Origin: Ewingella allii
GTDB lineage: Bacteria > Pseudomonadota > Gammaproteobacteria > Enterobacterales > Enterobacteriaceae
DNA: 64,000 nucleotides
Assembly: GCF_044430645.1 (NCBI RefSeq)
Contig: NZ_JAWUDN010000010.1
Location: 124,001 to 188,000 of the forward strand
Direction: 5' to 3'
Shown here: in pieces, positions 52,202-60,882 of the stretch
Layout of the letters: every line of letters begins with the position of its first letter
Position numbering within the stretch: the first letter of the stretch is position 1
Position numbers and translations under genes: made by a program
Notes under the pieces: generated by a model
The model's input: only the letters and a program-made list of their open reading frames with translations
Database searches by the model: none
What the model was told of the DNA's origin: nothing

Positions 52202-52346
52202 CTAAAGATGGCGTTTTTCGTCACGGCAGGGTTAGCCCGCTGGCAACCCCTGATTGTTGAAGTGTGCAAAGAAAACCTCGCGTGCGTGGCCTGTACCCTA
52301 TGCGCCCAGAGTTGTCGCACATGCAGGACTAACAGAGCGGAATAAT

Positions 52347-54056
52347 ATGGACACCTTTACCACGGCCATTCCCGGTGCAACCGAGAAGCCAGCCACCTCT
52401 TTTATCAGCAATATTCGCCTGATCACCTTGATCAGCACCATTCTCGCCGGGATCCTCATTCTGTTTGCCCTCTCCATCGGTACGTCGAGTTTCTTCCTCA
52501 AGCAGAGTAACGATGCGTTGGAAAACGCCACGCAGGAGCTACAGATTCGTCTGGCCCTATCCAACAGTTCAAACCATCTGCGCACCGCGCGTTTGCTGTT
52601 GATTCAGGCCGCCGCCGCCGCGCGCGTCAGCGATCAGGATACCTTTGAGAAGAACATTACTGAGGCGCAAAAGCGCATTAAGCAGTCGCAAGATGCCTTC
52701 AAGCAGTACATCGACCGTCCGCATCAAACCGAGACTGACCATGCGCTCGACGAGCCGCTGAAAAAGTCATATGACAATTATCTCAAGCAAGGCATGGCGC
52801 CGATGCTGGAGTCTGCCCGCCAGTCCCATTTTGAAGAAGTCATTTCGCAGGAAGCCGAAACCCTGCGCGGGCTGGATCAGGCCAACAACGCGCCGCTGCT
52901 GGCAGCCATTACTTATCGCACCGATACCGCCAATCAGATTAACCAGCGTGCCCACGCCGACGCCAAGCTGGGTTACGCCCTGATGGCGGGCGCCTTTGCC
53001 CTGGCGCTGCTGCTGACGGTTATCACCTACTTCATCATGCGCAAAGTGATCATCACGCCGATTAACCGTTTGGTGAAGCGCATTCAGCACATCGCGCAGG
53101 GAGATCTCACACAGCCTTCCGACATCGCGGGTCGCAATGAAATTGGCGTGTTGAGCACTAACGTTGACCATATGCAGAGTTCACTCGCCAGCACCGTGCT
53201 GACCGTGCGCGAAGGAGCAACCTCGATTTACCAAGGCTCAGCCGAGATTGCCAGCGGCAACACTGACCTCTCCTCGCGCACCGAGCAGCAGGCCGCAGCC
53301 TTGGAGCAGACCGCCGCCAGCATGGAGCAGCTCACCGCCACGGTAAAACTCAATTCGGAAAACGCCCATCACGCCAGCAAACTGGCCGCCGACGCCTCCG
53401 AGAAAGCGCAGAAAGGCGGAGATATCGTCGCCAGCGTGGTGAGCACCATGGAAAACATCTCGCGCAGCTCAACCAAAATTGCCGAGATCACTAACGTTAT
53501 CAATAGCATTGCTTTCCAAACCAACATTCTGGCGCTGAACGCTGCAGTAGAGGCTGCCCGGGCCGGTGAGCAGGGTCGCGGCTTTGCGGTGGTGGCAAGT
53601 GAAGTGAGAAATCTGGCGCAGCGCAGCGCGCAGGCCGCTAAAGAGATTGAACAGCTGATTGAAGAGTCGGTAGATCACGTGGGCGAAGGCAGCCTGCTGG
53701 TCGGCGACGCGGGCGACACCATGTATGAAATCGTCACTGCCGTCAGCCATGTGACCGACATTATGGACGAAATCGCCTCGGCGTCAGATGAACAGAGCCG
53801 TGGCATCAGTCAGGTAAGTCAGGCGGTATCGGAGATGGACGGCGTCACCCAGCAGAATGCTTCACTGGTGCAGCAAGCCTCTGCGGCGGCGGCATCGCTG
53901 GAGGAGCAGGCAGAGCGCCTGACGCAGGCCGTCGCGGTGTTCCGCCTTGATAGCAAAGTAATCACCACTGCGCCCCGCCGCCCGACGTTGGCATTAGTTG
54001 AGCCACTGAAAGAGAACAAACTGGCGACCGATAACCAGAACTGGGAAACCTTCTAA
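52347..54056 (+). CDS. Methyl-accepting chemotaxis protein (Tar/Tsr class)
   Basis: This 569-residue transmembrane receptor has a first helix near residue 28 (LITLISTILAGILILFALSIG), a four-helix-bundle ligand domain of about 150 residues and a second helix (YALMAGAFALALLLTVITYFIM). A HAMP domain follows (RKVIITPINRLVKRIQHIAQGDLTQ), then the signalling hairpin with the tip AAVEAARAGEQGRGFAVVASEVRNLAQRSA. The C-terminus ends NWETF, the pentapeptide that tethers CheR and CheB. The ATG at 52347 is used; the frame opens further upstream. Ligand is unknown. It follows the oligosaccharide operon on the same strand, which may hint at a sugar-related attractant. Confidence 0.92.
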   Translation: MDTFTTAIPGATEKPATSFISNIRLITLISTILAGILILFALSIGTSSFFLKQSNDALENATQELQIRLALSNSSNHLRTARLLLIQAAAAARVSDQDTFEKNITEAQKRIKQSQDAFKQYIDRPHQTETDHALDEPLKKSYDNYLKQGMAPMLESARQSHFEEVISQEAETLRGLDQANNAPLLAAITYRTDTANQINQRAHADAKLGYALMAGAFALALLLTVITYFIMRKVIITPINRLVKRIQHIAQGDLTQPSDIAGRNEIGVLSTNVDHMQSSLASTVLTVREGATSIYQGSAEIASGNTDLSSRTEQQAAALEQTAASMEQLTATVKLNSENAHHASKLAADASEKAQKGGDIVASVVSTMENISRSSTKIAEITNVINSIAFQTNILALNAAVEAARAGEQGRGFAVVASEVRNLAQRSAQAAKEIEQLIEESVDHVGEGSLLVGDAGDTMYEIVTAVSHVTDIMDEIASASDEQSRGISQVSQAVSEMDGVTQQNASLVQQASAAAASLEEQAERLTQAVAVFRLDSKVITTAPRRPTLALVEPLKENKLATDNQNWETF

Positions 54057-54084
54057 CCTCCAGTGCTGTTAGCCCCATAAACAA

Positions 54085-54120
54085 AAACACCGGATGCAGT
54101 CTCCTGCTCCGGTGTTTTTT
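54085..54120. terminator. Bidirectional terminator between the chemoreceptor gene and dsrB
   Basis: The stem AAAACACCGGAtGCAG / CTGCtCCGGTGTTTT, with one mismatch, lies between convergent genes. Confidence 0.88.
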
Positions 54121-54144
54121 AGTTTTAGCGAAAAGCCAAAGCGG

Positions 54145-54345
54145 TTAGTCTCTGCTGGCCACGCGAGGCTCGACGAAGGTGCCGTCTTTGCTGTCGACTT
54201 CGTTGAAGAACCAGATCCCGGCCGGGTAATCTTCCAGAGAAACCAGATACATCACGCCTTCGTAAAACTCTTCAATTTCCAGAACCTTGCCTTCACGGCG
54301 CGGGCCGCCGTCGGTCTTAACTGTCACCAGATCGTTAACTTTCAT
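54145..54345 (-). CDS. dsrB: DsrB, small enteric protein
   Basis: This 66-residue protein starts MKVNDLVTVKTDGGPRREGK and continues FYEGVMYLVSLEDYPAGIWFFNE, matching E. coli DsrB (62 residues) by recall nearly throughout. DsrB is named for its position next to the dsrA RNA in E. coli and has no known function; RpoS-related expression has been reported there. Its C-terminal end differs. A dsrA-type RNA was not recognised here. Confidence 0.88.
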   Translation of the reverse strand: MKVNDLVTVKTDGGPRREGKVLEIEEFYEGVMYLVSLEDYPAGIWFFNEVDSKDGTFVEPRVASRD

Positions 54346-54482
54346 CGAGTTACCCCGTTATTATCCATGTTGTTGATTGTAGTACAGTGCGCCTTAAAAG
54401 GCATGCGGCTTAGACTTTGGCAAAGCGTTTAGCGAGAAATACCGCGCATTAGATAAAGGCTTTGGCAAAATCCAGACGTAAA

Positions 54483-54508
54483 AAAACCCGCATATGCGGG
54501 TTTTTGTA
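54483..54508 (-). terminator. Terminator of the cold-shock gene
   Basis: The stem AAAACCCGCATATGCGGGTTTT has T and A runs and follows the csp stop by about 40 bases. Confidence 0.85.
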
Positions 54509-54546
54509 ATCTTCGTTAATGTGCTGTAAACAGCGCAAAAGCGAGA

Positions 54547-54756
54547 TTAGATAGCGGTAACGTTAGCCGCAGACGGACCTTTAGCACCGTTCTCGATAGA
54601 GAACTGTACATTCTGGCCTTCAGCCAGGGTCTTGAAACCTTGATCCTGGATTGCAGAGAAGTGTACGAACACATCTTTGCTGCCATCAGCAGGAGTGATG
54701 AAGCCAAAGCCTTTAGACTCGTTAAACCACTTAACCTGACCTTTCATCATAGACAT
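54547..54756 (-). CDS. cspC: CspA-family cold-shock protein (CspC/CspE-like)
   Basis: This 69-residue single-strand nucleic-acid chaperone has both RNP motifs: KGFGFITPADG (RNP1) and DVFVHFSAIQ (RNP2), with the WFNESKG start. By recall it is nearest to E. coli CspC, which is expressed at 37 C and stabilises rpoS and other mRNAs. The gene choice between cspC and cspE is not certain. A 120-nt leader and a 24-codon upstream ORF lie before it. Confidence 0.88.
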   Translation of the reverse strand: MSMMKGQVKWFNESKGFGFITPADGSKDVFVHFSAIQDQGFKTLAEGQNVQFSIENGAKGPSAANVTAI

Positions 54757-54877
54757 AGGAATTACCTTTAAAAAATAAATTTAGCCACCATGGGCATGTT
54801 ATAGCCGGATTTCAGTCGTTACTTATGGAGGCACTAAGAAGGAAATTCGTCAGATCAGGGTTATCGAGGATAACGCT

Positions 54878-54952
54878 TTAAATTTGAACCACTTTACTCA
54901 GGATGTCGTGCATAAATAGGTCTGTACCACAGGCCGGAACGTATTTACTCAT
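54878..54952 (-). CDS. Putative 24-residue leader peptide upstream of the csp gene
   Basis: The ATG at 54952 is preceded by TTAGGAGG at good spacing, one of the strongest ribosome sites in the window. The frame is MSKYVPACGTDLFM, then HDILSKVVQI, then TAA. It ends about 120 bp before the csp start on the same strand. E. coli cspC has a different small upstream gene, yobF, and the two do not look alike. The frame is short, so coding is inferred from the ribosome site and position. Confidence 0.55.
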   Translation of the reverse strand: MSKYVPACGTDLFMHDILSKVVQI

Positions 54953-55015
54953 GACTGCCTCCTAATAGCAACTCTTTTTATCTAATAACCTGCCTAAAGT
55001 AACGAAAATGGCGCA

Positions 55016-55930
55016 TTAATCATCAATGCGCTCGTTAAGCGTACGATTATTTGGTTTTTTATCAATAAGTTGAGATCTAAGCGCCGGCAACCGGGTGCCA
55101 CAATGGTCGCAAAAACGTGCATCTAATTCATGGCCGATGTGATGACAGTGGCGGCATGAACGCTGCTCACGCCCTTTTTGCAGTTCTTGCGACATATAGG
55201 CCGTCAAGATCCCCGTAGGTACCGCGATTATCGAATAGCCCAGCAAAATCAAAACGGAAGCCAGTACCCGTCCGAGCGGCGTGTGCGGCGTAATATCGCC
55301 ATAGCCCACCGTGGTCAGGGTCACGACCGCCCAGTAAACGGAAGCGCCCAGCGAAGTAAAGCCGTCCCGCCCTCCTTCTATAGCAAACATTAACCCGCCG
55401 AACAGGCAGAGAATGATCGCCACGAAGCCGAAGAACAGGCTTAGCTTATGCCGCGCACGCATCAGGCTGCGCCACAAGACGCCCGCCTCATTCATATAGC
55501 GCAACAGCTTGAGCACCCTCAGCACGCGCAAAATTCGCAGCAGGCGAATCAGCACCACCATATCGCCAGTGCTCACCAGCGCGGGGAACAGCCAGAGGAT
55601 ATAGAGCGGCAGAATCGTCAGCAGATCCACCAGCCCGAAGAAACTCAGCGGGTAGCGCTCTTTGCTTGGCGTAGAAAATATTCGCAGCACATATTCGAGG
55701 GTGAAAATGGCGGTAAAGCCCAGCTCGATTAGGCCGAAACGCTGCATGATATTGGGCGTATTCGGGAACAGGCTCTGCGCGCTGGACTCAAAGAACAGCG
55801 CAATGACGCTTAGGATGGCGGTCAGAATCCAAAACGCCTCCATGCGACGCCCGCTGCGGGTACGGTTATCAAATAGCAGCGTGTAACAACGCCAGCGCAA
55901 CAACGCGATAAAACGGAACCGATGTGCCAT
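55016..55930 (-). CDS. Voltage-gated K+ channel with C-terminal zinc ribbon
   Basis: This 304-residue six-helix channel has a voltage-sensor S4 with regular Arg residues (VVLIRLLRILRVLRVLKLLRYM), a pore loop with the K+ filter TTVGYGDITP and S6 (GRVLASVLILLGYSIIAVPTGIL). The C-terminus has a treble-clef-like zinc ribbon CRHCHHIGHELDARFCDHCGTRL (two CxxC-like pairs), unusual for a Kv channel. The ATG at 55930 follows AGGATGAG; a TTG further upstream at 55963 extends the frame. The ribbon may sense redox or metals, or may recruit a partner. Confidence 0.87.
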   Translation of the reverse strand: MAHRFRFIALLRWRCYTLLFDNRTRSGRRMEAFWILTAILSVIALFFESSAQSLFPNTPNIMQRFGLIELGFTAIFTLEYVLRIFSTPSKERYPLSFFGLVDLLTILPLYILWLFPALVSTGDMVVLIRLLRILRVLRVLKLLRYMNEAGVLWRSLMRARHKLSLFFGFVAIILCLFGGLMFAIEGGRDGFTSLGASVYWAVVTLTTVGYGDITPHTPLGRVLASVLILLGYSIIAVPTGILTAYMSQELQKGREQRSCRHCHHIGHELDARFCDHCGTRLPALRSQLIDKKPNNRTLNERIDD

Positions 55931-56033
55931 AACAGTGCTCATCCTGAGAAGATAATCGCTCAAGAATAGCTATTTTCTGGCTAGAAAACTTATTCTCGCG
56001 CCCTTCCCGGCTTATTTAGCCAAATTCAGATAT

Positions 56034-56071
56034 AAAAAAACGCCGATTATCCCAATAGATAAACGACGTTT
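56034..56071 (-). terminator. Weak terminator-like hairpin after the 114-residue gene
   Basis: An imperfect stem AACGCCG / CGACGTT is flanked by A and T runs. The pairing is interrupted, so it is a weak call. Confidence 0.4.
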
Positions 56072-56111
56072 TTGTTTTCAGGCCATGTTCTGTATTCAGA
56101 CCATAAACTGA

Positions 56112-56456
56112 TTAGTCCATTAATTCCGATACGGCATGGCGCACATAGGCGGTAATTTGCGCCAGGTCCTCAGGATCGGCGTTGCCGCCGCCAATGGAAC
56201 GCACGGTATTTTCCAGATGGCCAATATCCTGTTCGACTTTTTTAGCAATCTGAACTTTTACGATGGTATCGACCGAGGAAATAAAGGCCCGCATCACCGC
56301 TTTTAACGCATAGATTTCACAAAAAGAGTCGTAGGCAGGCTTATCAGCGGGCACTGCATCTACAATTTTTGCGCGCGGTGGAAGGTTTTTCAGACCGTCC
56401 ACGTGTTCAATCATCAGATCAATATCTCTGATTAATTCATCAAAATTCTTTGCCAC
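56112..56456 (-). CDS. Conserved-looking 114-residue protein of unknown family
   Basis: I do not recognise the family. The protein is soluble and helical, with MAKNFDELIRDIDLMIEHVDGLKNLPP at the start, one Cys in DSFCEIYALKAV, and an Ile/Val-rich helix (FISSVDTIVKVQIAKKVEQDIGHLENTV). No membrane helix or known motif is seen. It is a single gene between the K+ channel and the YahK-like dehydrogenase on the minus strand. Its length and codon use are like its neighbours, so it is likely real. Confidence 0.65.
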   Translation of the reverse strand: MAKNFDELIRDIDLMIEHVDGLKNLPPRAKIVDAVPADKPAYDSFCEIYALKAVMRAFISSVDTIVKVQIAKKVEQDIGHLENTVRSIGGGNADPEDLAQITAYVRHAVSELMD

Positions 56457-56587
56457 TGATTTTCCTTCGCTCGGCGAAAGCCGAAGAATACCACCGCCGT
56501 CACAAAGCGAGAAGTCAGCGAAGTGGTGAAAGATGAAATTTCAGCACGCAATGATTCCATCCCGCCCCTTTTTGCTCAGAATGACCA

Positions 56588-56621
56588 TAAAAAAACGCCC
56601 ACAAATCGAAGTTTGCAGGCG
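56588..56621 (-). terminator. Terminator of the YahK-like gene
   Basis: Read leftward, a stem with arms CGCC..CAAA / TTTG..GGCG is followed by seven T, about 40 bases past the stop. Confidence 0.75.
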
Positions 56622-56657
56622 CATGAGTTAGACGACTATCAGGCAAATCGCCGAAGA

Positions 56658-57716
56658 TTAGGCGTTTTTAAGAGACGCCATATCCACCACGAAACGGTAT
56701 TTCACGTCGCTTTTCAGCATACGTTCATAAGCACCGTTAATGTCCTGCATATCGATCATCTCGACGTCACAACCAATGTTGTGCTCGGCGCAGAAATCCA
56801 ACATTTCCTGAGTTTCAGCGATACCGCCAATCAGTGAACCCGCGACGGTTTTACGCCCGCCCACCAGCTTGCCACTGTGGATTGCAGGCTCGATTGGCTC
56901 GATCAGGCCGACCAGAATATGGGTACCGTCGCGTTTCAGCGTGTTCAGGTACGGGTTGAGGTCATGCTGGTTTGGCACGGTATCAAGGATGAAGTCGAAG
57001 TGGTTTTTCACCGCGTCCATCTGCTTTTCATCCGTAGAAATCACCACGTGGTCAGCACCCAGACGGTAAGCTTCCTGCTCTTTACCGGCGGAACGGGTGA
57101 ACAGCGTGACGTCGGCGCCCAGCGCTTTAGCAAATTTCAGCCCCATGTGGCCCAAACCGCCCAGACCGACAACCGCCACTTTATGGCCTTTGCCGACTTT
57201 CCAGTGACGCAGCGGGGAATAGGTGGTGATACCGGCACACAGCAGTGGCGCTGCAGACTTAATATCCAGCTTTTCAGACACGCGCAGCACAAACTTTTCA
57301 GAGACGACGATCTGCTCTGAATAACCGCCGTAGGTCATCATGTTGTCATGACGATCGTAGCTGTTGTAGGTCATGGTTGCGCCTTCTTCACAGTACTGTT
57401 CGAGGCTCTCGGCGCAGGAATCACAGTGCTGACAAGAATCGACCATACAGCCCACGCCGACAGTATCACCGACGCTGAAGCCCTTAACTTTGGCGCCTAC
57501 CTGAGTAATGCGGCCAATGATTTCGTGTCCCGGAACCAGCGGATAGATGCTCTGATGCCATTCATTACGTGCCTGGTGGATATCTGAGTGACATACGCCG
57601 CAATACATAATGTCGATAACTACGTCAGTATCACGCGGTGAGCGACGTTCAAAATTGTGGGGTGCCAATGGCGCAGTGGCTGACGTAGCAGCAAAACCTC
57701 GGACGTTAAGTGTCAT
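56658..57716 (-). CDS. Zinc-dependent NADP alcohol dehydrogenase (YahK-like)
   Basis: This 352-residue cinnamyl-alcohol-dehydrogenase-type enzyme reduces aldehydes with NADPH. The catalytic zinc ligands are Cys in YCGVCHSDIHQ and His in PGHEIIG; a structural zinc Cys cluster is CMVDSCQHCDSCAESLEQYC. The Rossmann motif is VVGLGGLGHMGLKFA. By recall it matches E. coli YahK along its length, though it is not identical enough to prove orthology. It stands alone and has a terminator after it. Confidence 0.9.
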   Translation of the reverse strand: MTLNVRGFAATSATAPLAPHNFERRSPRDTDVVIDIMYCGVCHSDIHQARNEWHQSIYPLVPGHEIIGRITQVGAKVKGFSVGDTVGVGCMVDSCQHCDSCAESLEQYCEEGATMTYNSYDRHDNMMTYGGYSEQIVVSEKFVLRVSEKLDIKSAAPLLCAGITTYSPLRHWKVGKGHKVAVVGLGGLGHMGLKFAKALGADVTLFTRSAGKEQEAYRLGADHVVISTDEKQMDAVKNHFDFILDTVPNQHDLNPYLNTLKRDGTHILVGLIEPIEPAIHSGKLVGGRKTVAGSLIGGIAETQEMLDFCAEHNIGCDVEMIDMQDINGAYERMLKSDVKYRFVVDMASLKNA

Positions 57717-57872
57717 GAGTTCTCTCCTGAGGGGTTATCGTTAGACAAAATGCCAGCGCAACCTGCGCTAACGATATAAGTATGCCCCTTGGGAAGTGGG
57801 ATTTCGTATAACGATCCTCGCGATTACTTGCCCGAATCTGTTTTTCTCAGGATTTTTGACGCGGTATCCCAA

Positions 57873-57898
57873 GAGGTGCGGCATTAACACCGCACCTC
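57873..57898 (-). terminator. Hairpin downstream of the AI-2E family gene
   Basis: The stem GAGGTGCGG / CCGCACCTC lies about 50 bases past the stop of the AI-2E transporter. Its T run is poor, so it may be a weak terminator or other structure. Confidence 0.5.
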
Positions 57899-57948
57899 AG
57901 GGGGAAATATGACGAGTTTTACTTCAAGAAGGGAACCTAGGGTAAAGG

Positions 57949-58959
57949 TTAAATCAGCTCAGCTTGTTTCAGTTCGCTTTTCAGATAGGCGTAGTAAATC
58001 GGCGCGGCCACCACGCCCGGCAAGCCGAAGGCTGATTCGAAGATAAGCATCGCCAGCAGCACTTCCCACGACTTGGCGTTAATGCGCGTGCCGACAATCC
58101 GCGCATTGAGGAAGTACTCCACCTTATGAATGACAATCAGGTACGCCAGCACCCCGACGCCCACCCACAGTGACAGGGAGAGGCCGACAATGAAGATCAC
58201 CGTATTGGAGATCAGATTGCCGATAACCGGCAGCAGGCCGCAGATAAAGGTGAAGGCCACCAGCGTTTTTGCCAGCGGCAGGTGAATGCCAAACAGCGGC
58301 AGAATGCCGAACAGAAACACGCCGGAGAGCACGGTGTTAATCAGTGAGATTTGGAACTGGGCAAAAACTACATTACGAAATGCCTGAGCCAGCAGGCGCA
58401 CGCGCTGCAACAGTTCGTTTTTCAGCGGGGCATCCTGACTCTCTTTGTCTGGGCGCTGCAAAGAGATAATCGCGCCCAGAATCATACCAATCAGCATGGT
58501 GACAAAGGCGTGGGCCGCGTTTTTCCCCACGGTTTGAATCATGGCGACGTGTTCGCGCACCCATTGCAGGAACTGGCGCTGTAGCTCTTCAATATTGGCG
58601 GGCAGATAGTGCAACATGACTGGCGAAATGCGCCCCTGTGCGTCACTCAGCAAGCGAGAAACCATGGCGTTGAAGGCCACCGGGTTCTTAATATCATCCA
58701 TCAGGAAGTCGATAATCCCGGCAATCGCCAGAATCAGCACGCTCACTACTACGGTGCTGATGAGCGCCACCACCAGCCAGCGGGCGCGATCGCCACTGAT
58801 GATTTTTTGGAAATGCGGTGTTAATCCATTAACCAGCTCGAACACCACGAATCCGGCGATAAAGCATGCCAACAGGTGCAGAGGCAGCACCAACAGTAGC
58901 CCCCCCATCACGATAAATAAACTCAGCCAGCGGATATGGTGCGATTTCATTAACTGCAT
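57949..58959 (-). CDS. AI-2E family (DUF20) membrane transporter
   Basis: This 336-residue protein has about eight membrane helices and the family pattern: WLSLFIVMGGLLLVLPLHLLACFIAGFVVFELVNGL at the start and FGIHLPLAKTLVAFTFICGLLPVIGNLISN in the second half. The PVIGNLI motif is diagnostic. The family includes TqsA (AI-2 export) and several proteins of unknown substrate such as PerM and YdiK; the substrate here cannot be told. The ATG at 58959 follows AAGGAC; a start at 58977 is also open. It is divergent from queH. Confidence 0.82.
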   Translation of the reverse strand: MQLMKSHHIRWLSLFIVMGGLLLVLPLHLLACFIAGFVVFELVNGLTPHFQKIISGDRARWLVVALISTVVVSVLILAIAGIIDFLMDDIKNPVAFNAMVSRLLSDAQGRISPVMLHYLPANIEELQRQFLQWVREHVAMIQTVGKNAAHAFVTMLIGMILGAIISLQRPDKESQDAPLKNELLQRVRLLAQAFRNVVFAQFQISLINTVLSGVFLFGILPLFGIHLPLAKTLVAFTFICGLLPVIGNLISNTVIFIVGLSLSLWVGVGVLAYLIVIHKVEYFLNARIVGTRINAKSWEVLLAMLIFESAFGLPGVVAAPIYYAYLKSELKQAELI

Positions 58960-59170
58960 TGTCTGCGTCCTTAACATTCAATTGCTGGGCATTGCGCCGT
59001 GCTCGGCCAACATCCCGGTCGTTAGCATAACATTGTTGATTATTACCCAAGTTGGCATTCAGGAGATCAATAAGAAATTTTTGACAGTGACGCACTGTCT
59101 TTTATCATAGGCATCAACCATCATGATGATTCTATTTTGATAAAGAAAATCTTAGTAACAGGCGAAGAAG

Positions 59171-59830
59171 ATGTCCGAACTGATCCGAGAAAAACTGTCC
59201 CTGCCTAAAGGGCATGATAAATTACTGCTTCACTCCTGTTGCGCACCCTGCTCCGGCGAGGTCATGGAAGCGATTCAAGCCTCGGGCATTGAATACACCA
59301 TTTTCTTCTACAACCCGAATATTCATCCGCAAAAAGAATATACCCTGCGCAAAGAAGAGAATATGCGCTTTGCCGAACAGCACGGTATTCCGTTTATTGA
59401 TGCCGATTATGACACTGACAATTGGTTTGAACGCGCGCGCGGTATGGAAAACGAGCCTGAACGCGGCATTCGCTGCACTATGTGTTTTGATATGCGTTTC
59501 GAGCGCACCGCGCTGTACGCTTATGAACACGGTTTCAGCGCCATCTCCAGCTCGCTGGGTATTTCCCGCTGGAAAGACATGAAACAGATTAACGGCTGCG
59601 GCGACCGTGCGGCGGCGCCTTATCCGGGCATGGTCTATTGGGACTATAACTGGCGCAAGAAAGGCGGTTCGGCGCGCATGATTGAAATCAGCAAGCGCGA
59701 ACGCTTCTACCAGCAAGAGTATTGCGGCTGCGTTTATTCCCTGCGCGACAGCAATTTGCACCGCAAGGCTCAAGGCCGCGACCTGATTAAACTCGGCGTA
59801 AAATATTACGGCGACGAAGACGACGAATAA
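59171..59830 (+). CDS. queH: Epoxyqueuosine reductase QueH
   Basis: This 219-residue enzyme reduces epoxyqueuosine to queuosine in tRNA anticodons (QTRT pathway). Its DUF208 motifs are visible: LLLHSCCAPCSGEV near residue 22, RCTMCFDMRFERTALYA near 98, SSSLGISRWKDMKQIN and EYCGCVYSLRDSN, so all four Cys-containing iron-binding motifs are intact. QueH is the cobalamin-independent, non-homologous alternative to QueG, which most enterics use. The ATG at 59171 is the start used. Confidence 0.93.
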   Translation: MSELIREKLSLPKGHDKLLLHSCCAPCSGEVMEAIQASGIEYTIFFYNPNIHPQKEYTLRKEENMRFAEQHGIPFIDADYDTDNWFERARGMENEPERGIRCTMCFDMRFERTALYAYEHGFSAISSSLGISRWKDMKQINGCGDRAAAPYPGMVYWDYNWRKKGGSARMIEISKRERFYQQEYCGCVYSLRDSNLHRKAQGRDLIKLGVKYYGDEDDE

Positions 59831-60192
59831 GCCTTAACCATCGCCTTATTGTTCATTAACCCCGCAACCTGTCTCGCGGGGTTAATTCACTAATCTAAAC
59901 TTCTCGCCCCACACAATATTCCACGCTAAATAAAACACCCAGTTAATTAGCCTGAGCTTTATCTTAGACTCGCTTATTTTCCTCCCTCTTGTCCTGCCAC
60001 TTATCAATTCACAGTCTTGCGCTGCACCGAACTGCTTGGTACTTTCCGAACAAAGCTGAGCGTTATTCCTCACTCGTCTACTTTATAACTCAAGGTTATT
60101 TTGTGGTTATTAGCGAGCAACGCGCAGCTTAAAAAATATAAAGACAGGACGTTGAGTTCATTCACAGATTACAGACAACAGGGGTAAGAAAT
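59831..60192. other. Gap between queH and the DUF969 operon
   Basis: This 360-bp gap holds the inverted repeat TTAACCCCGC...GCGGGGTTAA (59856-59885), a likely queH terminator although it lacks a T run. The rest is AT-rich, and no gene was recognised. Confidence 0.5.
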
Positions 60193-60882
60193 ATGTGGGT
60201 ATTAATAGGCATCCCGATCGTGGTGCTGGGCTTTGCGCTGCGGTTTAATCCACTTTTAGTCGTCACCGTTGCCGGTATTGCTACCGGCGCGGCGGGCGGC
60301 ATGCATACGGTGGATATCATCAGCGCCTTCGGTAAAGCCTTTACCGAGAACCGCTATATGGGGCTGATTTGGCTGACGCTGCCGGTTATCGCCATCCTCG
60401 AGCGCAGCGGTCTGAAAGAGCGCGCGCGCGACCTGATCTCTAAGATCCACGCCGCCACTACCGGGCGCGTGCTGATGCTCTACTTCTTCCTACGCCAAGT
60501 CACCGCCGCGCTGGGGCTTAACTCACTGGGCGGCCATGCGCAGATGGTGCGCCCGCTGATTGCCCCAATGGCGGAAGCCGCGGCGGTCACTAAGTATGGC
60601 GATTTGCCCAATGACGTTCGCCAGAAAATTCGCGCTAACGCCGCCGCCGTCGATAACATCGCGGTGTTCTTCGGTGAAGATATTTTTATCGCCGTGCAAT
60701 CTATCTTGCTGATCAAAGGCTTCCTGGAGCAAAACGGGATCTCCGTCGAGCCACTGCACCTCTCCGTTTGGGCCATTCCCACCGCCATCGCCGCGCTTAT
60801 TATTCACTTTATTCGCCTGTGGCTGCTGGATCGCTCGCTGGCCAAGCGTTTTGATGCTCAGCATGGAGGCATTGCCAAATGA
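60193..60882 (+). CDS. DUF969 membrane protein, transporter subunit
   Basis: This 229-residue protein has about six membrane helices. Motifs include GIPIVVLGFALRFNPLLVVTVAG, YMGLIWLTLPVIAILERSGL and LGLNSLGGHAQMVRPLIAPM. The DUF969 and DUF979 pair is thought to form a transporter; some genomes place it with 5-oxoprolinase genes, but none is in this window. The next gene starts inside this stop codon (ATGA). The substrate is not known. Confidence 0.85.
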   Translation: MWVLIGIPIVVLGFALRFNPLLVVTVAGIATGAAGGMHTVDIISAFGKAFTENRYMGLIWLTLPVIAILERSGLKERARDLISKIHAATTGRVLMLYFFLRQVTAALGLNSLGGHAQMVRPLIAPMAEAAAVTKYGDLPNDVRQKIRANAAAVDNIAVFFGEDIFIAVQSILLIKGFLEQNGISVEPLHLSVWAIPTAIAALIIHFIRLWLLDRSLAKRFDAQHGGIAK

